Shown here piece after piece: positions 9,701-18,365 of a DNA stretch of 64,000 nt (within the stretch, counting starts at the first letter, position 1; each line of letters opens with the position of its first letter). The DNA is taken from positions 248,001 through 312,000 of the forward strand of contig NZ_VUJV01000001.1 in NCBI RefSeq assembly GCF_008373755.1, read 5' to 3'. Below the pieces are notes generated by a model that saw only the letters and a list, made by a program, of their open reading frames with translations, was not told the origin of the DNA and made no database searches. This DNA comes from Nocardioides humilatus (GTDB taxonomy: Bacteria; Actinomycetota; Actinomycetes; Propionibacteriales; Nocardioidaceae). Made by a program: the position numbers and the translations under genes.

Positions 9701-11506
9701 GTCGCCGACTTCGACCACTTCGAATGCAAACGCGACGCCACGGCCTACCAGCCCTGCACCTCCCCGAAGACCTACAGCGACCTGCCCGTCGGCACGCACA
9801 CCCTCTCCGTCCGCGCCGTCGACCTCGTCGGCAACGCCGACCCCACCCCAGCAAGCCGCACCTGGACGGTCTCTGGCGACCACACCGCTCCCGACACCCA
9901 GATCACCTCGGGCCCCGAGGACGGCTCGACGACCGCCGACCGCAACCCGTCCTTCGCCTTCACCGCGACCCCACCCGCAGACCTGGACCACTTCGAGTGC
10001 CAGCTCAACGGCGGCCCCTTCGAACCCTGCACCTCCCCGAAGACCTACACCGACCTTCCCGAAGCCTCGTACGTCTTCGCCGTGCGCGCCGTCGATGCCT
10101 CCGGTAACGCCGACCCCAGCCCGGCAACGAGGACCTGGACCGTCGGACCACCCGACACCACCGCACCCGACACCCAGATCACGTCGGGGCCAGCTGATGG
10201 GGCGATCGTGCCGAGCAGCGCCACCTTCGGCTTCGCAGCCGACCCCGTCGCCGACTTCGACCACTTCGAATGCAAACGCGACACCACGGCCTACCAGCCC
10301 TGCACCTCCCCGAAGACGTACAGCGACCTGCCCACCGGCACGCACACCCTCTCCGTCCGCGCCGTCGACCTCGTGGGCAACGCCGACCCCACCCCGGCCA
10401 CCCGCACCTGGACCGTGTCCGGCGACCACACCGCTCCCGACACCCAGATCACGTCCGGCCCCGAAGACGGCACGACGACCTTCAACCGAAACCCGTCCTT
10501 CGCCTTCACCGCGACCCCACCCTCAGACCTCGACCACTTCGAGTGCCAACTGAACGGCGGCCCCTTCGAAACGTGCGTCTCCCCGAAGCCCTACACCGAC
10601 CTTCCCGACGCCTCGTACGTCTTCGCCGTGCGAGCCGTCGATGCCTCCGGTAACGCCGACCCCAGCCCCGCAACAAGGACCTGGACCGTCGGACCACCCG
10701 ACACCACCGCACCCGACACCCAGATCACCTCCGGGCCTGCCGAGGGCTCGACATCGACCGCCACCGTCTCCTTTGGCTTCGCAGCCGATCCGGTGGCCGA
10801 CTTCCACCACTTCGAATGCAAGCGCGACCGTGCGACGTACACCCCCTGCGCGTCCCCCACGATGTACTTCGATCTGACGAAGGGGTCCCACACCTTCTCG
10901 GTCCGCGCCGTCGACATCGTCGGCAATGCCGACCCCACTCCGGCGACGCGCACGTGGACGGTCGACACGACACCGCCGAACACCAAGATCGGTGCCGTCC
11001 CCAAGAATGGCTCGACAACGTCGGACAACGACCCGACCCTCACCTTCAAGGGCACACCGCCAGCCGACGTCGATCACTTCGAGTGCAAGCTTGACTTCGG
11101 GGCGTACGCCAGCTGCACCTCACCGACGTCCTATGCGGACCTGGCCGATGGCTCCCACACCTTCACCGTGCGAGCAGTCGACGCCGCGGGCAACGTCGAC
11201 CGAAGTCCAGCGACCCGCACCTGGACGATCGACACGACACCGCCGGACACCACCATCACGAGCCATCCGGACGCGACGATCCACCTCACGGCCAGGACCG
11301 CGAAAGTCAGCTTCGAGTTCGTCTCGAACGATCCGAACGCAACGTTCGAGTGCCGCCTCGACACGGCAGCCTTCGTCGCCTGCAAGTCACCGAAGAAGTA
11401 CTCGGCCAAACCGGGCCAACACACCTTCGAGATGCGGGCGGTCGACAAGGTCAAGCTGGTCGATCCGACCCCAGCCAGCTTCACCTTCACCTTCACCCGC
11501 GGGTAG
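6731..11506 (+). CDS. Giant secreted FG-GAP / DUF11 / Cys-paired repeat protein
   Basis: 1591 residues from ATG 6731, chosen because it opens a clean signal peptide (basic MNLACVDKGRRR, hydrophobic VLVAGLVATLVALGAA, cleavage after ADA). The frame stays open 90 bp upstream, but that stretch is not signal-like. Residues about 45-410: a seven-bladed FG-GAP/VCBS propeller with six Ca-binding loops of the DxDGDGxxD type and LLGNGDGTF turns. Then one repeat domain with the PDTQI...DHFEC signature, three DUF11 domains (SGPDSAPNVVV, NYGPDPFEGEI, NLGPDDATEVD), and eight more PDTQITSGP/DHFEC domains. Each of these nine carries two Cys about 12 residues apart, probably a disulphide. No LPXTG or C-terminal TM is seen, so it is probably released or wall-associated. 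Likely an adhesin or matrix protein; function unknown. Confidence 0.85.
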   Translation: MNLACVDKGRRRSAVLVAGLVATLVALGAAPADASQRRFTPPTSYSTESSQPFSIASGDINGDGDPDVVTSQEAGVSILLGNGDGTFAGATQTPCMSGAPDAVALADLDGDGDLDLIVGRGGGLHCGDANTSSGVSVLLGNGDGTFGAELRYPAGHTPDDVVTGFFNDDAIPDVVVADYGADTVTVLLGNGDGTLAAATHFPAGDTAIALAVGDLTGDGHTDIVVANYGSGGGVSILRGNGDGTFAAPTHVTIGAASNPYATTLALADLDEDGNLDLVTAAGVGVVSGSASILLGNGDGSFGTADNHDLPTSSPRSLTATDLDGDGHQDLAVAGGNYGSGVSVLFGDGDGDLSKATRYNGGSTDLTVDDFDTDGRPDLASVDYQSHTVSVLLGYDDITAPDTQIASGPVGGEATADDDPTFEFTGDPGDDVDHFECKLDSDSYADCTSPKHYVDLPHGSHTFSVRAVDVVGNVDATPAERTWTVGLTADLGIATTDSADPAPRGGQITYTLDVDNSGPDSAPNVVVDGDLPDGATFWYFGASPGWECSNTTTSIHCTRGSLAASASSSIEYSVFAPSQMGQITNSATVTSDADDLDLNDNTSEETTTLIPAADLGVFADSSPNPIAPGEELTYTAEVTNYGPDPFEGEIELVDELPAGVTFLNAGGNGWTCAHADHTVTCSKSTALAVDATDDGPVIVVQAPESVGYVPNNVTVTSSMPDPYLPNTAYTATRVNVPVDLALSIADSPDPVQANGSLTYTIDVNNLGPDDATEVDVSGELPSEIAEANEPVPSGAGWACATWYDGDTHRWFFQCSRSADLEPGAAPSLEITVTAPSNAQEIHSTARVSSGHPDPSPANNSDTETTTVHGTDDTTPPDTQITSGPANGVTSGSADTSFDFASDPPADLDHFECRLDDASYTTCTSPAALTGLTDGTHTFSVRAVDAAGNTDPTPASRTWTVDNTPPDTEITSGPADGAIVPSSATYGFAADPVADFDHFECKRDATAYQPCTSPKTYSDLPVGTHTLSVRAVDLVGNADPTPASRTWTVSGDHTAPDTQITSGPEDGSTTADRNPSFAFTATPPADLDHFECQLNGGPFEPCTSPKTYTDLPEASYVFAVRAVDASGNADPSPATRTWTVGPPDTTAPDTQITSGPADGAIVPSSATFGFAADPVADFDHFECKRDTTAYQPCTSPKTYSDLPTGTHTLSVRAVDLVGNADPTPATRTWTVSGDHTAPDTQITSGPEDGTTTFNRNPSFAFTATPPSDLDHFECQLNGGPFETCVSPKPYTDLPDASYVFAVRAVDASGNADPSPATRTWTVGPPDTTAPDTQITSGPAEGSTSTATVSFGFAADPVADFHHFECKRDRATYTPCASPTMYFDLTKGSHTFSVRAVDIVGNADPTPATRTWTVDTTPPNTKIGAVPKNGSTTSDNDPTLTFKGTPPADVDHFECKLDFGAYASCTSPTSYADLADGSHTFTVRAVDAAGNVDRSPATRTWTIDTTPPDTTITSHPDATIHLTARTAKVSFEFVSNDPNATFECRLDTAAFVACKSPKKYSAKPGQHTFEMRAVDKVKLVDPTPASFTFTFTRG
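9623..10714 (+). repeat. Tandem 546-bp duplication inside the FG-GAP gene
   Basis: Two consecutive 546-bp units (9623-10168 and 10169-10714) are near-identical at DNA level, including long silent stretches. Each encodes two domains, first of the KRDATAYQPC type and then of the QLNGGPFE type. The unit is exactly 182 codons, so the duplication stays in frame. A third, diverged copy starts at 10715. This points to recent unequal exchange within a domain array and makes copy number prone to change. Confidence 0.85.
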
Positions 11507-11593
11507 CGACCGCACCGCGCGTCCAGCTTTTTCCTTCACCGACCCAACAGATCAGCCACTCTGGTGCGTTAGGCGGGCGTGAAAGGAGGCGCC

Positions 11594-12099
11594 ATGAACG
11601 AGCAGGCATTCAACTCGTACGTCGCCGCGCGCCGCCCCCAACTGTTCCGCACTGCGTGCCTGCTGTGTGGCGACCCGCACCGGGCGGAGGACATCGTCCA
11701 GGATGCGCTCGCGCGGTTGTACGGCGTGTGGGACCGGGTCTCGCGGATGGACAACATCGACGGCTACGTCCGCCGCATCATCGTCAACGCGCACTACAGC
11801 GATCGCCGACGACCGTGGCGCCGCGAGGCGGCCGCCGAGCCGCGGGACGTACCTCTCAAGCCCGGCTTCCCGGTCGAGGACGCCGACGCGATCCGCTCAG
11901 CGTTGAGGGCCCTCCCCCTGGCCAGCGCAAGGTGATCGTGCTGCGCCACATCTGGAACCTGACCATCGAGGAGACCGCGGCAGAGCTCGGGATCAGCGCC
12001 GGCACGGTGAAGAGCCAGAGCGCCGCCGCTATCACCTCGCTCCGCACCACCCTGGCGCCTGCGTTCGGGGTCGCACTCGCGAAGGAGGACGACCGATGA
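11594..12099 (+). CDS. SigE-family ECF RNA polymerase sigma factor with an apparent frameshift
   Basis: ATG 11594 follows AAAGGAGG. Residues 1-108 (to about 11917) give region 2 (YVAARRPQLFRTACLLCGD, AEDIVQDALARLYGVWDRV). The frame then runs to a TGA at 11933-11935. The rest of the protein continues in the next frame from 11917 (PGQRKVIVLRHIWNLTIEET, ELGISAGTVKSQSAAAI), which is region 4 with its HTH, to a stop at 12097-12099. One missing C in the C5 run at 11914-11918 restores a 168-residue protein, the family's normal size. Either a homopolymer sequencing error or a real inactivation; a programmed shift is less likely. The stop overlaps the next ATG (ATGA), so it was cotranscribed with the membrane partner at 12096. 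Confidence 0.8.
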
Positions 12100-13367
12100 A
12101 CGACGACTTCGACGTCCTGACCCGGCTCCTGGACTACCACGACCACATCGCCGCCCCGACGGTCCCCGTGGGCGACGACGTACGGCGCGGCCGTCGGCGC
12201 CAGGCCCGACGACGGACGATGGCAACCGGTGGTGTTGCACTCGCGGTCGCAGCCGTGGTGGTGACCGCCTCCTTGGTCACGGGCGGCCAGCCGGACGCCG
12301 CTCCGGAGCCGGCACCGCAGCCGTCCGAGAAGCACTCCAAGAAGGACACCGCGATCGATCCGGTCCCCGCGGTCATCCCGGCGGGACCGTCCGGGGTGCT
12401 GGGCGCCCGGCAGGTCGGCCGGTACCGGATGGAGGTCGGGGGCAGAGTCCTCCCGGGCCGTTGGGAGCTTGACTCCGTCAGGCACGACGTCTGGACGGCG
12501 GCGTACTTCGACGACGTCGGCTACATGTCGCCGGCTCTGTGGTGGGGCAGGGGCACGACGACGCACGAGGTGCCCGGCACGCGGGGCGGCGTCGCGATCT
12601 CCGAGGACGGCCACTGGATCGCCTGGGTGCGGGCAAGCGAAGGTGGCTACGACGGAGTTCCGGCCTTCCCGCGTGTGCTGGAGGTCGTCGACACCACCTC
12701 CGGGGAGGTCCGGTGGAGCCGCGACGCGGCCACGGTTGCTCCCGAGATCGCGGCACTGGCGGTGACCAACGACGGCAACGTGGTCTTCGGCCACTGTCTG
12801 GAGCCGACCTTCGACATCGGCGGGACCCCGCAGTGCGATGCGGCACGCATCGACGTGTGGGCACCGAGGACCGGGCGCATCGAGACCGTCCCGGCGGCGG
12901 TGAGCGAGGGACACGGCCCGCCAGGGACGGTCACGGCGCTCGACCCGTTGATCCAGGTGGACGGCATGCCGCACAACGGACTCCTGGTCCGCGAGGCAGA
13001 GGGCGACCGGCCGCAGTACGTCCGCGTGGACAAGGACGGCGAGGTCGAGGTGGTGGCCACCCTCCCCCGCAACACGGTGGCGATCACCGCCGACGAGAGG
13101 TTCGCCCTCCTCGAGGACCAGTGTGCCGACAGCTTTGTCGTGTGCGGGTTCTCCGCCCTGCCGCTCGACGGTGGACAGCCCGGGCCGGTCGAGGCACCGA
13201 GCAAGCTGATCCACATCGCGACGGACTACGACTTGCCCGCCTACCCCTACGTCGTCGAGCACGGCAACCTGGTCGTCATCCGGGATCTCGGTGACGACCG
13301 CGGGTCCTACCCGCCCGTCTTGCGCTGCAGCCTCGCCGAGGCGCGTTGCATCCGGATCGAGGGCTGA
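12096..13367 (+). CDS. Membrane-anchored putative partner of the SigE-type sigma factor
   Basis: 423 residues. A cytoplasmic N-terminus of about 45 residues ends in an Arg-rich stretch (RRGRRRQARRRT), followed by one TM helix (GGVALAVAAVVVTASLVTGG) and an extracellular region that begins Pro/Glu/Lys-rich and continues as a beta-rich, propeller-like domain with four or more Cys. The topology fits the anti-sigma-like genes that follow SigE-family sigma genes in actinobacteria, and the ATGA overlap couples the two. No zinc anti-sigma HxxxCxxC motif is seen in the N-terminus, so the anti-sigma role is inferred from position only. Confidence 0.65.
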   Translation: MNDDFDVLTRLLDYHDHIAAPTVPVGDDVRRGRRRQARRRTMATGGVALAVAAVVVTASLVTGGQPDAAPEPAPQPSEKHSKKDTAIDPVPAVIPAGPSGVLGARQVGRYRMEVGGRVLPGRWELDSVRHDVWTAAYFDDVGYMSPALWWGRGTTTHEVPGTRGGVAISEDGHWIAWVRASEGGYDGVPAFPRVLEVVDTTSGEVRWSRDAATVAPEIAALAVTNDGNVVFGHCLEPTFDIGGTPQCDAARIDVWAPRTGRIETVPAAVSEGHGPPGTVTALDPLIQVDGMPHNGLLVREAEGDRPQYVRVDKDGEVEVVATLPRNTVAITADERFALLEDQCADSFVVCGFSALPLDGGQPGPVEAPSKLIHIATDYDLPAYPYVVEHGNLVVIRDLGDDRGSYPPVLRCSLAEARCIRIEG

Positions 13368-13377
13368 GGAGCTCGCG

Positions 13378-15225
13378 ATGCGGATCGCCCTGACCATCGC
13401 GGCGGGGCTGCTGGCGGCAGCCTGCGCCGCCGGATGCTCCGATGGATCGGACGCCCCGGATGATCCGGGCGCCCCAGTCACTCGATCTTCCGATGCTCTC
13501 CCGACTCTGCCCGCTTGGGACGGGCACGACAGCGAGACGATTCCGATCGAGCCCGGCCACTACCTGGTCCCCACCTCGGACTGGTCGATCACGGACTTTA
13601 CTGTCGCGTTCCCCGCGGGATGGACCGTGCAGTACGGCCACGTCTATGCGACCGGCAAGGCGGAGGATGTCGGGTTCTACGCGGTCGTCGTCGACGAGAT
13701 CTTCCACGACTCCTGTTCACCCGAGGACGAGACGAAACGAGCCGTCGGTCCCGGCTTCGATGACCTGTACGCCGCACTGCGCAAGCAGCTGGGCGGAGCA
13801 GAGGTCAGCGCGTCGGAGAGCACCACGCTGGGGGGCTACCCGGCGACGCGGATCGACATGGTGATCCCCAAGGGCCGAGACGTGGCGGGCTGCCGGATGG
13901 CTCCCGCCGGCCTGCAGATCTGGTACAGCGAGCCAGCGGACAAGTACTTCGTGCTCCTTGAGGACGCGACCGCCAGCGTCTACGTCGTCGATGTGGACGG
14001 CGAGCGCCAGGTCTTCCTCACCCAGACGAGCAGATCCGCGTCCGCCGCCGACCGCGCCGAACTGCAGGCGGTCCTCGACTCGATCCAGATTGCAGGAGCC
14101 CCGACCTCGGAGGAGTCGCCGGCAGCGTCCCCGCCCCGTCGCGACGGTTCGATCTACTTCGCCGCAGATCCTCGCGGTGGAAAAGACCTGGCCGACCCGG
14201 TGACCTTCATCCAGGCGGAGTTCCACGCCCGGCCGCGAGACCTCTTCGTCAGCCGCCTGGGCGAGCCTGTACGGCGGGTGGTCGCCACCGACGGGTCCGA
14301 CACCTGCCCGCGCGTCTCGCCCGACGGCGAACTTTTCGCCTACCTGCACGAGGCGACCCTGGTCGTGGCTCCCCTCGACACCGATGGCGAGCTCGGCACG
14401 CCGCGGGTCCGTGTGCACCTGAAGGGGTCGGCGACGCGGTGTCCGGAGTGGTCGCCGGACGGGCGCCGCGTGGGATACGTCGCCGTCATCGGCCCCGACC
14501 CAGGGTTGTACGCTGCGCGGCCCGCAGAGGTGCACGCGGTGAACATCGACGGGCAGGATCGGGTCGTCGCCGGCTTCGAAGTCCAAGCGTGGCACGAGCC
14601 GGCGTTCGCCTGGTCTCCGGACGGGGAGGCGGTCGCCTTCACGACCGAGCAGGGACTGTGGCGAGCGCGGGCCGGCGGTCAACCGAAACTCCTTTGGCGC
14701 CCGGATGCCGGCGATCCCGCGGAGGAGCTGCCGATGGCCTACGACCGGCCGACCTCCCTCGCGTGGTCGCGGCGCGGCGAGATCGCGTTCGCCCTCTGCT
14801 CCAGCGAGCCCGACGAGTCGAACGACCCGTACGGGACTGGCGGCGAGCGATGGACGGTCCACATCATCGACCCCCGTTCGCGTCGGGTGGAGAAGATCGG
14901 GCCGCTCGTCCGTGAGGGAGCAGCCGCCTGGTCACCGGACGGCATGCGGCTAGCGTTCGTACGGCCTGATGGACAGGTCCGGGTGCACGACCGGTCCGTC
15001 GGCTCGACCGTCAACCCGGCACCGGGACTCCGACGCGGTGGCGACAGCGGCGACGTGGCGTGGTCACCCGCCGGTGACCAGCTGCTGTTCGTCACCAAGC
15101 GCCGCGGCCTGGGCTACGCGCTGGTCTCGGTCCGTATCGACGGGTCCACGACAGAACGCCGCACACCACGAACCTGGGCTCTCGATTGGATCGGCATCAA
15201 CGACGTGGACTGGAGTGGCCGATGA
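13378..15225 (+). CDS. Lipoprotein with a C-terminal TolB/WD40-like (PD40) propeller
   Basis: 615 residues from ATG 13378, with GAGGAG about 7 nt upstream and 10 bp after the preceding stop. Signal peptide MRIALTIAAGLLAAACAAGC, with lipidation probably at Cys20. Residues about 35-230 form an uncharacterised domain with several Cys; residues about 250-610 carry at least five PD40 blades (VSPDGELFAYL, WSPDGRRVGYV, WSPDGEAVAFT, WSPDGMRLAFV, WSPAGDQLLFV). Extracytoplasmic and presumably a sensor or binding protein. It follows the sigma factor and membrane protein on the same strand, so it is probably in one regulon with them. Confidence 0.8.
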   Translation: MRIALTIAAGLLAAACAAGCSDGSDAPDDPGAPVTRSSDALPTLPAWDGHDSETIPIEPGHYLVPTSDWSITDFTVAFPAGWTVQYGHVYATGKAEDVGFYAVVVDEIFHDSCSPEDETKRAVGPGFDDLYAALRKQLGGAEVSASESTTLGGYPATRIDMVIPKGRDVAGCRMAPAGLQIWYSEPADKYFVLLEDATASVYVVDVDGERQVFLTQTSRSASAADRAELQAVLDSIQIAGAPTSEESPAASPPRRDGSIYFAADPRGGKDLADPVTFIQAEFHARPRDLFVSRLGEPVRRVVATDGSDTCPRVSPDGELFAYLHEATLVVAPLDTDGELGTPRVRVHLKGSATRCPEWSPDGRRVGYVAVIGPDPGLYAARPAEVHAVNIDGQDRVVAGFEVQAWHEPAFAWSPDGEAVAFTTEQGLWRARAGGQPKLLWRPDAGDPAEELPMAYDRPTSLAWSRRGEIAFALCSSEPDESNDPYGTGGERWTVHIIDPRSRRVEKIGPLVREGAAAWSPDGMRLAFVRPDGQVRVHDRSVGSTVNPAPGLRRGGDSGDVAWSPAGDQLLFVTKRRGLGYALVSVRIDGSTTERRTPRTWALDWIGINDVDWSGR

Positions 15226-15433
15226 CCGCCAGCGGTCCGATCTGCTGGCCGAGCGCGTCGCCGCGGCGGGTTGGACCTTCGTCGGTGTCCCGGAGGACCT
15301 AAGTCCTTCCGATCTCAGCTGGGACGGCCCGCGGTCGATGGGGATCGATGGCGGGGCATACCCCTGGTCGGGGTTGACCAGCAACGGCGGAGTCCGGCGC
15401 TCCCCGCCGACCACCGACGGATCGGGGGCACGC

Positions 15434-17554
15434 ATGACTGCCAGCGCCACCTCGCCCGTCGACGACGCCCGAAGCCGGACATCGGGCCGGGAACCGCGCG
15501 GCGTCGTCGCGGCCGTGTTCCACGCCGCAGCTGCGGAGCCCGACGTGGCGTTGCTGGTGGTCGAGCCGGACAAGGCCAAGGAGCCGATCATCCTGTGGAC
15601 CAACCCCAGGACTTCCGAGCTGCTCGGCGTGGCCAGCTCCGACCTGGTCGGCGAGCCGCTGGCCCAGTTCGTGAAGGGGCCGGACGGGGTGTCACTCAGC
15701 ACGATGTTGCGCCGGGAACGTCGCATGACGACCTCGGGGACGGCGCGAACGGCCGTCGGCGAAACGGTTGCCTGCCGGGTCAGCGCCACTCCCGCCCCGG
15801 ACGGCCGGCTCTGGACGCTGCAGGTGCACCACGCCCATTCCGACCTCGAGCTGGCGCTCCGCGCCTCCGCGGACGCGCATGAGTATCGATTCAAGGTGTT
15901 GGCCGAACGTTCGCCGGTGCCCACGATGATGTCGGAGCAGGGCATGCGACTCGGTCACGCCAACGACGCACTCTGCGCCCTCCTGGGTGTCACTGCGGAC
16001 AAGCTGGTCGGAACGGGCTGGCTCGACCACGCTCACCGCGACGACCTGGAACGGATCACCCAGACCGTCGTCGCCGTGCTCGCCGGCCAGGAGCGGGAGA
16101 TACAGGCCCGCTTCGTCGACGCGGACCGGCGGATCCACTACACCGACATGCGGTTCACCCCCCTGCACACCCCCGGGGCGGGAGACGGCTTCATGGCAAC
16201 GCTGGAAGACGTCACCGAACGGCGGGCCTTCGAGGAGCAGCTCAACTTTCAGGCGACCCACGACTCCCTGACCGGGTTGCCGCGCCGGTCCAAGCTGTGG
16301 GACCACATCACAGCCGCAATGGCAGACCCCGCCGCAGGGCTGGCCTGCATGTTCCTCGATCTCGACAACTTCAAGATGGTCAACGACACCTTGGGCCACA
16401 AGGCGGGCGATGCGCTGCTGGTGGAGATCGCCCACCGGCTCACCGGCTCGCTACGGCCAGGAGACCTGGTGGCCCGCTTCGGCGGCGACGAGTTCGTGGT
16501 CGTGTGCGGGACCGGATCGCTGGACGCCGCGCTCGAGGTGGCTGACCGGATCATGCGCGTCCTGTCCGATCCGGTGGTGCTCGACGGCGTCGAGATCCAC
16601 CCTCGAGGTTCCATCGGCGTGGTGCTCCGTGGGCCCGACCACCACACCGCGGACGACCTCATCCGCGACTGCGACATCGCGATGTACCAGGCCAAGTCGC
16701 GCGGCAAGGGCCGGATCATGGTGCTGGACGAGGGGGCGCGCAACGCCGTCCGCGAATCCCTCACCCTCGTCTCCGACCTTCGGCAGGCGATCGACGAGCG
16801 CCAGATCACCCTGTGCTACCAGCCGATCATGCGCTACGAGGGTTCCACTCCCGTCCTGGCATCGGTGGAGGCACTGGCGCGGTGGCACCACCCCGAACGC
16901 GGCCCGATCCCGGCGGACGTGTTCGTCAGGCTGGCCGAGGAGCACGGGCTCGTGCACGACCTGGGCGAGCTCGTGCTCGACCGGGCGTGTGAGGCGCTGG
17001 CCGAGTGGCAACACGTGCTCGGCCCGCTCGCGCCGCCCCGGATGAACGTCAACCTCTCCGCACTTCAGATGAGCGACTACCTGCTCGTGCAGACGGTGAA
17101 GCGGACGCTCCGGCGCCGCGGCCTCCGCCCGGACCAGCTCTGCCTGGAGATCACCGAGTCCGCGCTGATGAAGGACCCCGACGCCGCATCGACCATCCTC
17201 ACCCAGCTGCGGGAGCACGGCGTCCAGGTCGCCATCGACGACTTCGGCACCGGCTACTCCTCGCTGGCCTACCTCCGCAAGCTGCCGGTCAACTACCTCA
17301 AGGTGGATCGGTCGTTCGTCGCCGAGCTGCAGGACGGGCATACCGCGGTCGCCATGGCGGTCATCAGCCTGGCCCATAGTCTGGGGATCGGCGTGGTCGC
17401 CGAGGGCGTGGAGACGGCGTCCCAGATGCAGATCCTCGAGAGCATGGACTGCTCCCTGCTGCAGGGTTTCGGCCTCAGCCAACCGCTCGATGAACCCGAC
17501 TTCGTGGACTGGTGCCGGTCCGGCTGTCCCGTGTGGGAGGGGGATACGTCGTGA
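15434..17554 (+). CDS. PAS-PAS-GGDEF-EAL cyclic-di-GMP turnover protein
   Basis: 706 residues from ATG 15434, preceded by GGGGG at about 6 nt; the frame is open further upstream, but those residues are not domain-like. Two PAS-type sensor domains (about 25-135 and 150-262), then GGDEF (about 275-430; ATHDSLTGLPRR, intact GGDEF at residues 350-354 and an RPGD inhibitory I-site five residues before it). The EAL domain follows (about 445-695) with EAL at 479, NVNLSA, EITESAL, DDFGTGYSSL and KVDRSF all intact. Both cyclase and phosphodiesterase sites therefore look functional. No TM is seen, so it is a cytoplasmic sensor. The stop overlaps the GTG of the HDOD gene. The 208 bp before it show nothing I recognise. 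Confidence 0.88.
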   Translation: MTASATSPVDDARSRTSGREPRGVVAAVFHAAAAEPDVALLVVEPDKAKEPIILWTNPRTSELLGVASSDLVGEPLAQFVKGPDGVSLSTMLRRERRMTTSGTARTAVGETVACRVSATPAPDGRLWTLQVHHAHSDLELALRASADAHEYRFKVLAERSPVPTMMSEQGMRLGHANDALCALLGVTADKLVGTGWLDHAHRDDLERITQTVVAVLAGQEREIQARFVDADRRIHYTDMRFTPLHTPGAGDGFMATLEDVTERRAFEEQLNFQATHDSLTGLPRRSKLWDHITAAMADPAAGLACMFLDLDNFKMVNDTLGHKAGDALLVEIAHRLTGSLRPGDLVARFGGDEFVVVCGTGSLDAALEVADRIMRVLSDPVVLDGVEIHPRGSIGVVLRGPDHHTADDLIRDCDIAMYQAKSRGKGRIMVLDEGARNAVRESLTLVSDLRQAIDERQITLCYQPIMRYEGSTPVLASVEALARWHHPERGPIPADVFVRLAEEHGLVHDLGELVLDRACEALAEWQHVLGPLAPPRMNVNLSALQMSDYLLVQTVKRTLRRRGLRPDQLCLEITESALMKDPDAASTILTQLREHGVQVAIDDFGTGYSSLAYLRKLPVNYLKVDRSFVAELQDGHTAVAMAVISLAHSLGIGVVAEGVETASQMQILESMDCSLLQGFGLSQPLDEPDFVDWCRSGCPVWEGDTS

Positions 17555-18348
17555 CAACGGTCGCCCTCGACATCGACAGGATGCTGGACAGTCTCGACCG
17601 GATGGCGTCGCAACGGCCCGTGGCGGCGCGCATCGTCGCCACCATCAACAAGGAGAGCTCCGGTGCAGCCGAGCTGGCCGGCGTGCTCGGAGCTGACGTC
17701 GCCCTCGCGGCCAAGGTGATGAAGCTGGCCAACTCTGCCTACTTCGGCCTGTCCGGGAAGGTCACGAGCCTCCAGTTCGCCGTCACCGTGGTGGGGTTCA
17801 ACACGGTGCGGTCGATCGCGACCGTGGCGCTGTCCGGCGTCGACACCGCGAACGCGCTGCCGACCGGCTTCTGGAAGACGTCCATGCACCTGGCCGCCGC
17901 CTCCGGGACGTTGGGACAGCAGTTCCGTGTGCGCACCGCGGACGCCATGTGCGTGGGGCTGCTGGCCCAGCTGGGGACAGCATTGCTTCACCAGGCCGAC
18001 CCGCAGGGATACGAACGCGTCGTCCTGACCACCGACCTCGGCGCCGAGCGCTTCGCAGCCGAGAGCTGCCGCTATGGCCTCTGCGGCCCGCAGCTGACGG
18101 CCGAGGCACTGCAGCAGTGGCGCTTTCCGGCCGACATGGTGGAGGCCCTGCGCGCCGTACAGTCCGGCACCGAGGGCGCGCTGGTGCGCACGGCCTACGA
18201 GCTCACGGCACGCCTGGTCCACCCCGGCCACCGATACATCTCGTTGGAGCGGTTGTCCGGCAACCGGATCGCGGAGTCACAAGCGGTCGCCAAGATGGCC
18301 GCGATCAGGGCCGACGTCCAGGAGCTCCGCAACGCACTCGGCCTCTGA
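17551..18348 (+). CDS. HDOD domain protein
   Basis: 265 residues from GTG 17551 (GTGA overlap with the preceding stop; GGGAGGGGG 8-16 nt upstream). One HDOD domain covers about residues 15-215 (VAARIVATINKESS, AKVMKLANSAYFG, AVTVVGFNTVRSIA). HDOD proteins are HD-fold relatives that usually lack the metal-binding HD pair and act in signalling. Strict coupling to the GGDEF-EAL protein suggests a shared pathway, possibly as a c-di-GMP responsive output. The partner is not visible. Confidence 0.85.
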   Translation: MTTVALDIDRMLDSLDRMASQRPVAARIVATINKESSGAAELAGVLGADVALAAKVMKLANSAYFGLSGKVTSLQFAVTVVGFNTVRSIATVALSGVDTANALPTGFWKTSMHLAAASGTLGQQFRVRTADAMCVGLLAQLGTALLHQADPQGYERVVLTTDLGAERFAAESCRYGLCGPQLTAEALQQWRFPADMVEALRAVQSGTEGALVRTAYELTARLVHPGHRYISLERLSGNRIAESQAVAKMAAIRADVQELRNALGL

Positions 18349-18365
18349 CTGACCATAATCGCGTC

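Noticed and set aside
8591-10429. 612-codon open frame antisense to the FG-GAP gene
   Set aside because: It mirrors the repeat array; Gly/Val/Arg-rich translation without domains, and the sense frame has clear FG-GAP and DHFEC repeats.
9600-10720. Possible CRISPR or direct-repeat array
   Set aside because: The repeats are long in-frame coding units encoding protein domains, with no short repeat and unique spacer pattern.
11350-11593. Upstream extension of the sigma factor's second frame
   Set aside because: This part overlaps the end of the FG-GAP gene and has no sigma-like sequence; only the part after 11917 belongs to the sigma factor.
14969-15433. N-terminal extension of the GGDEF-EAL protein
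   Set aside because: The extra 155 codons overlap the lipoprotein gene and read as non-domain, Ser/Arg-rich sequence; ATG 15434 gives a normal start.
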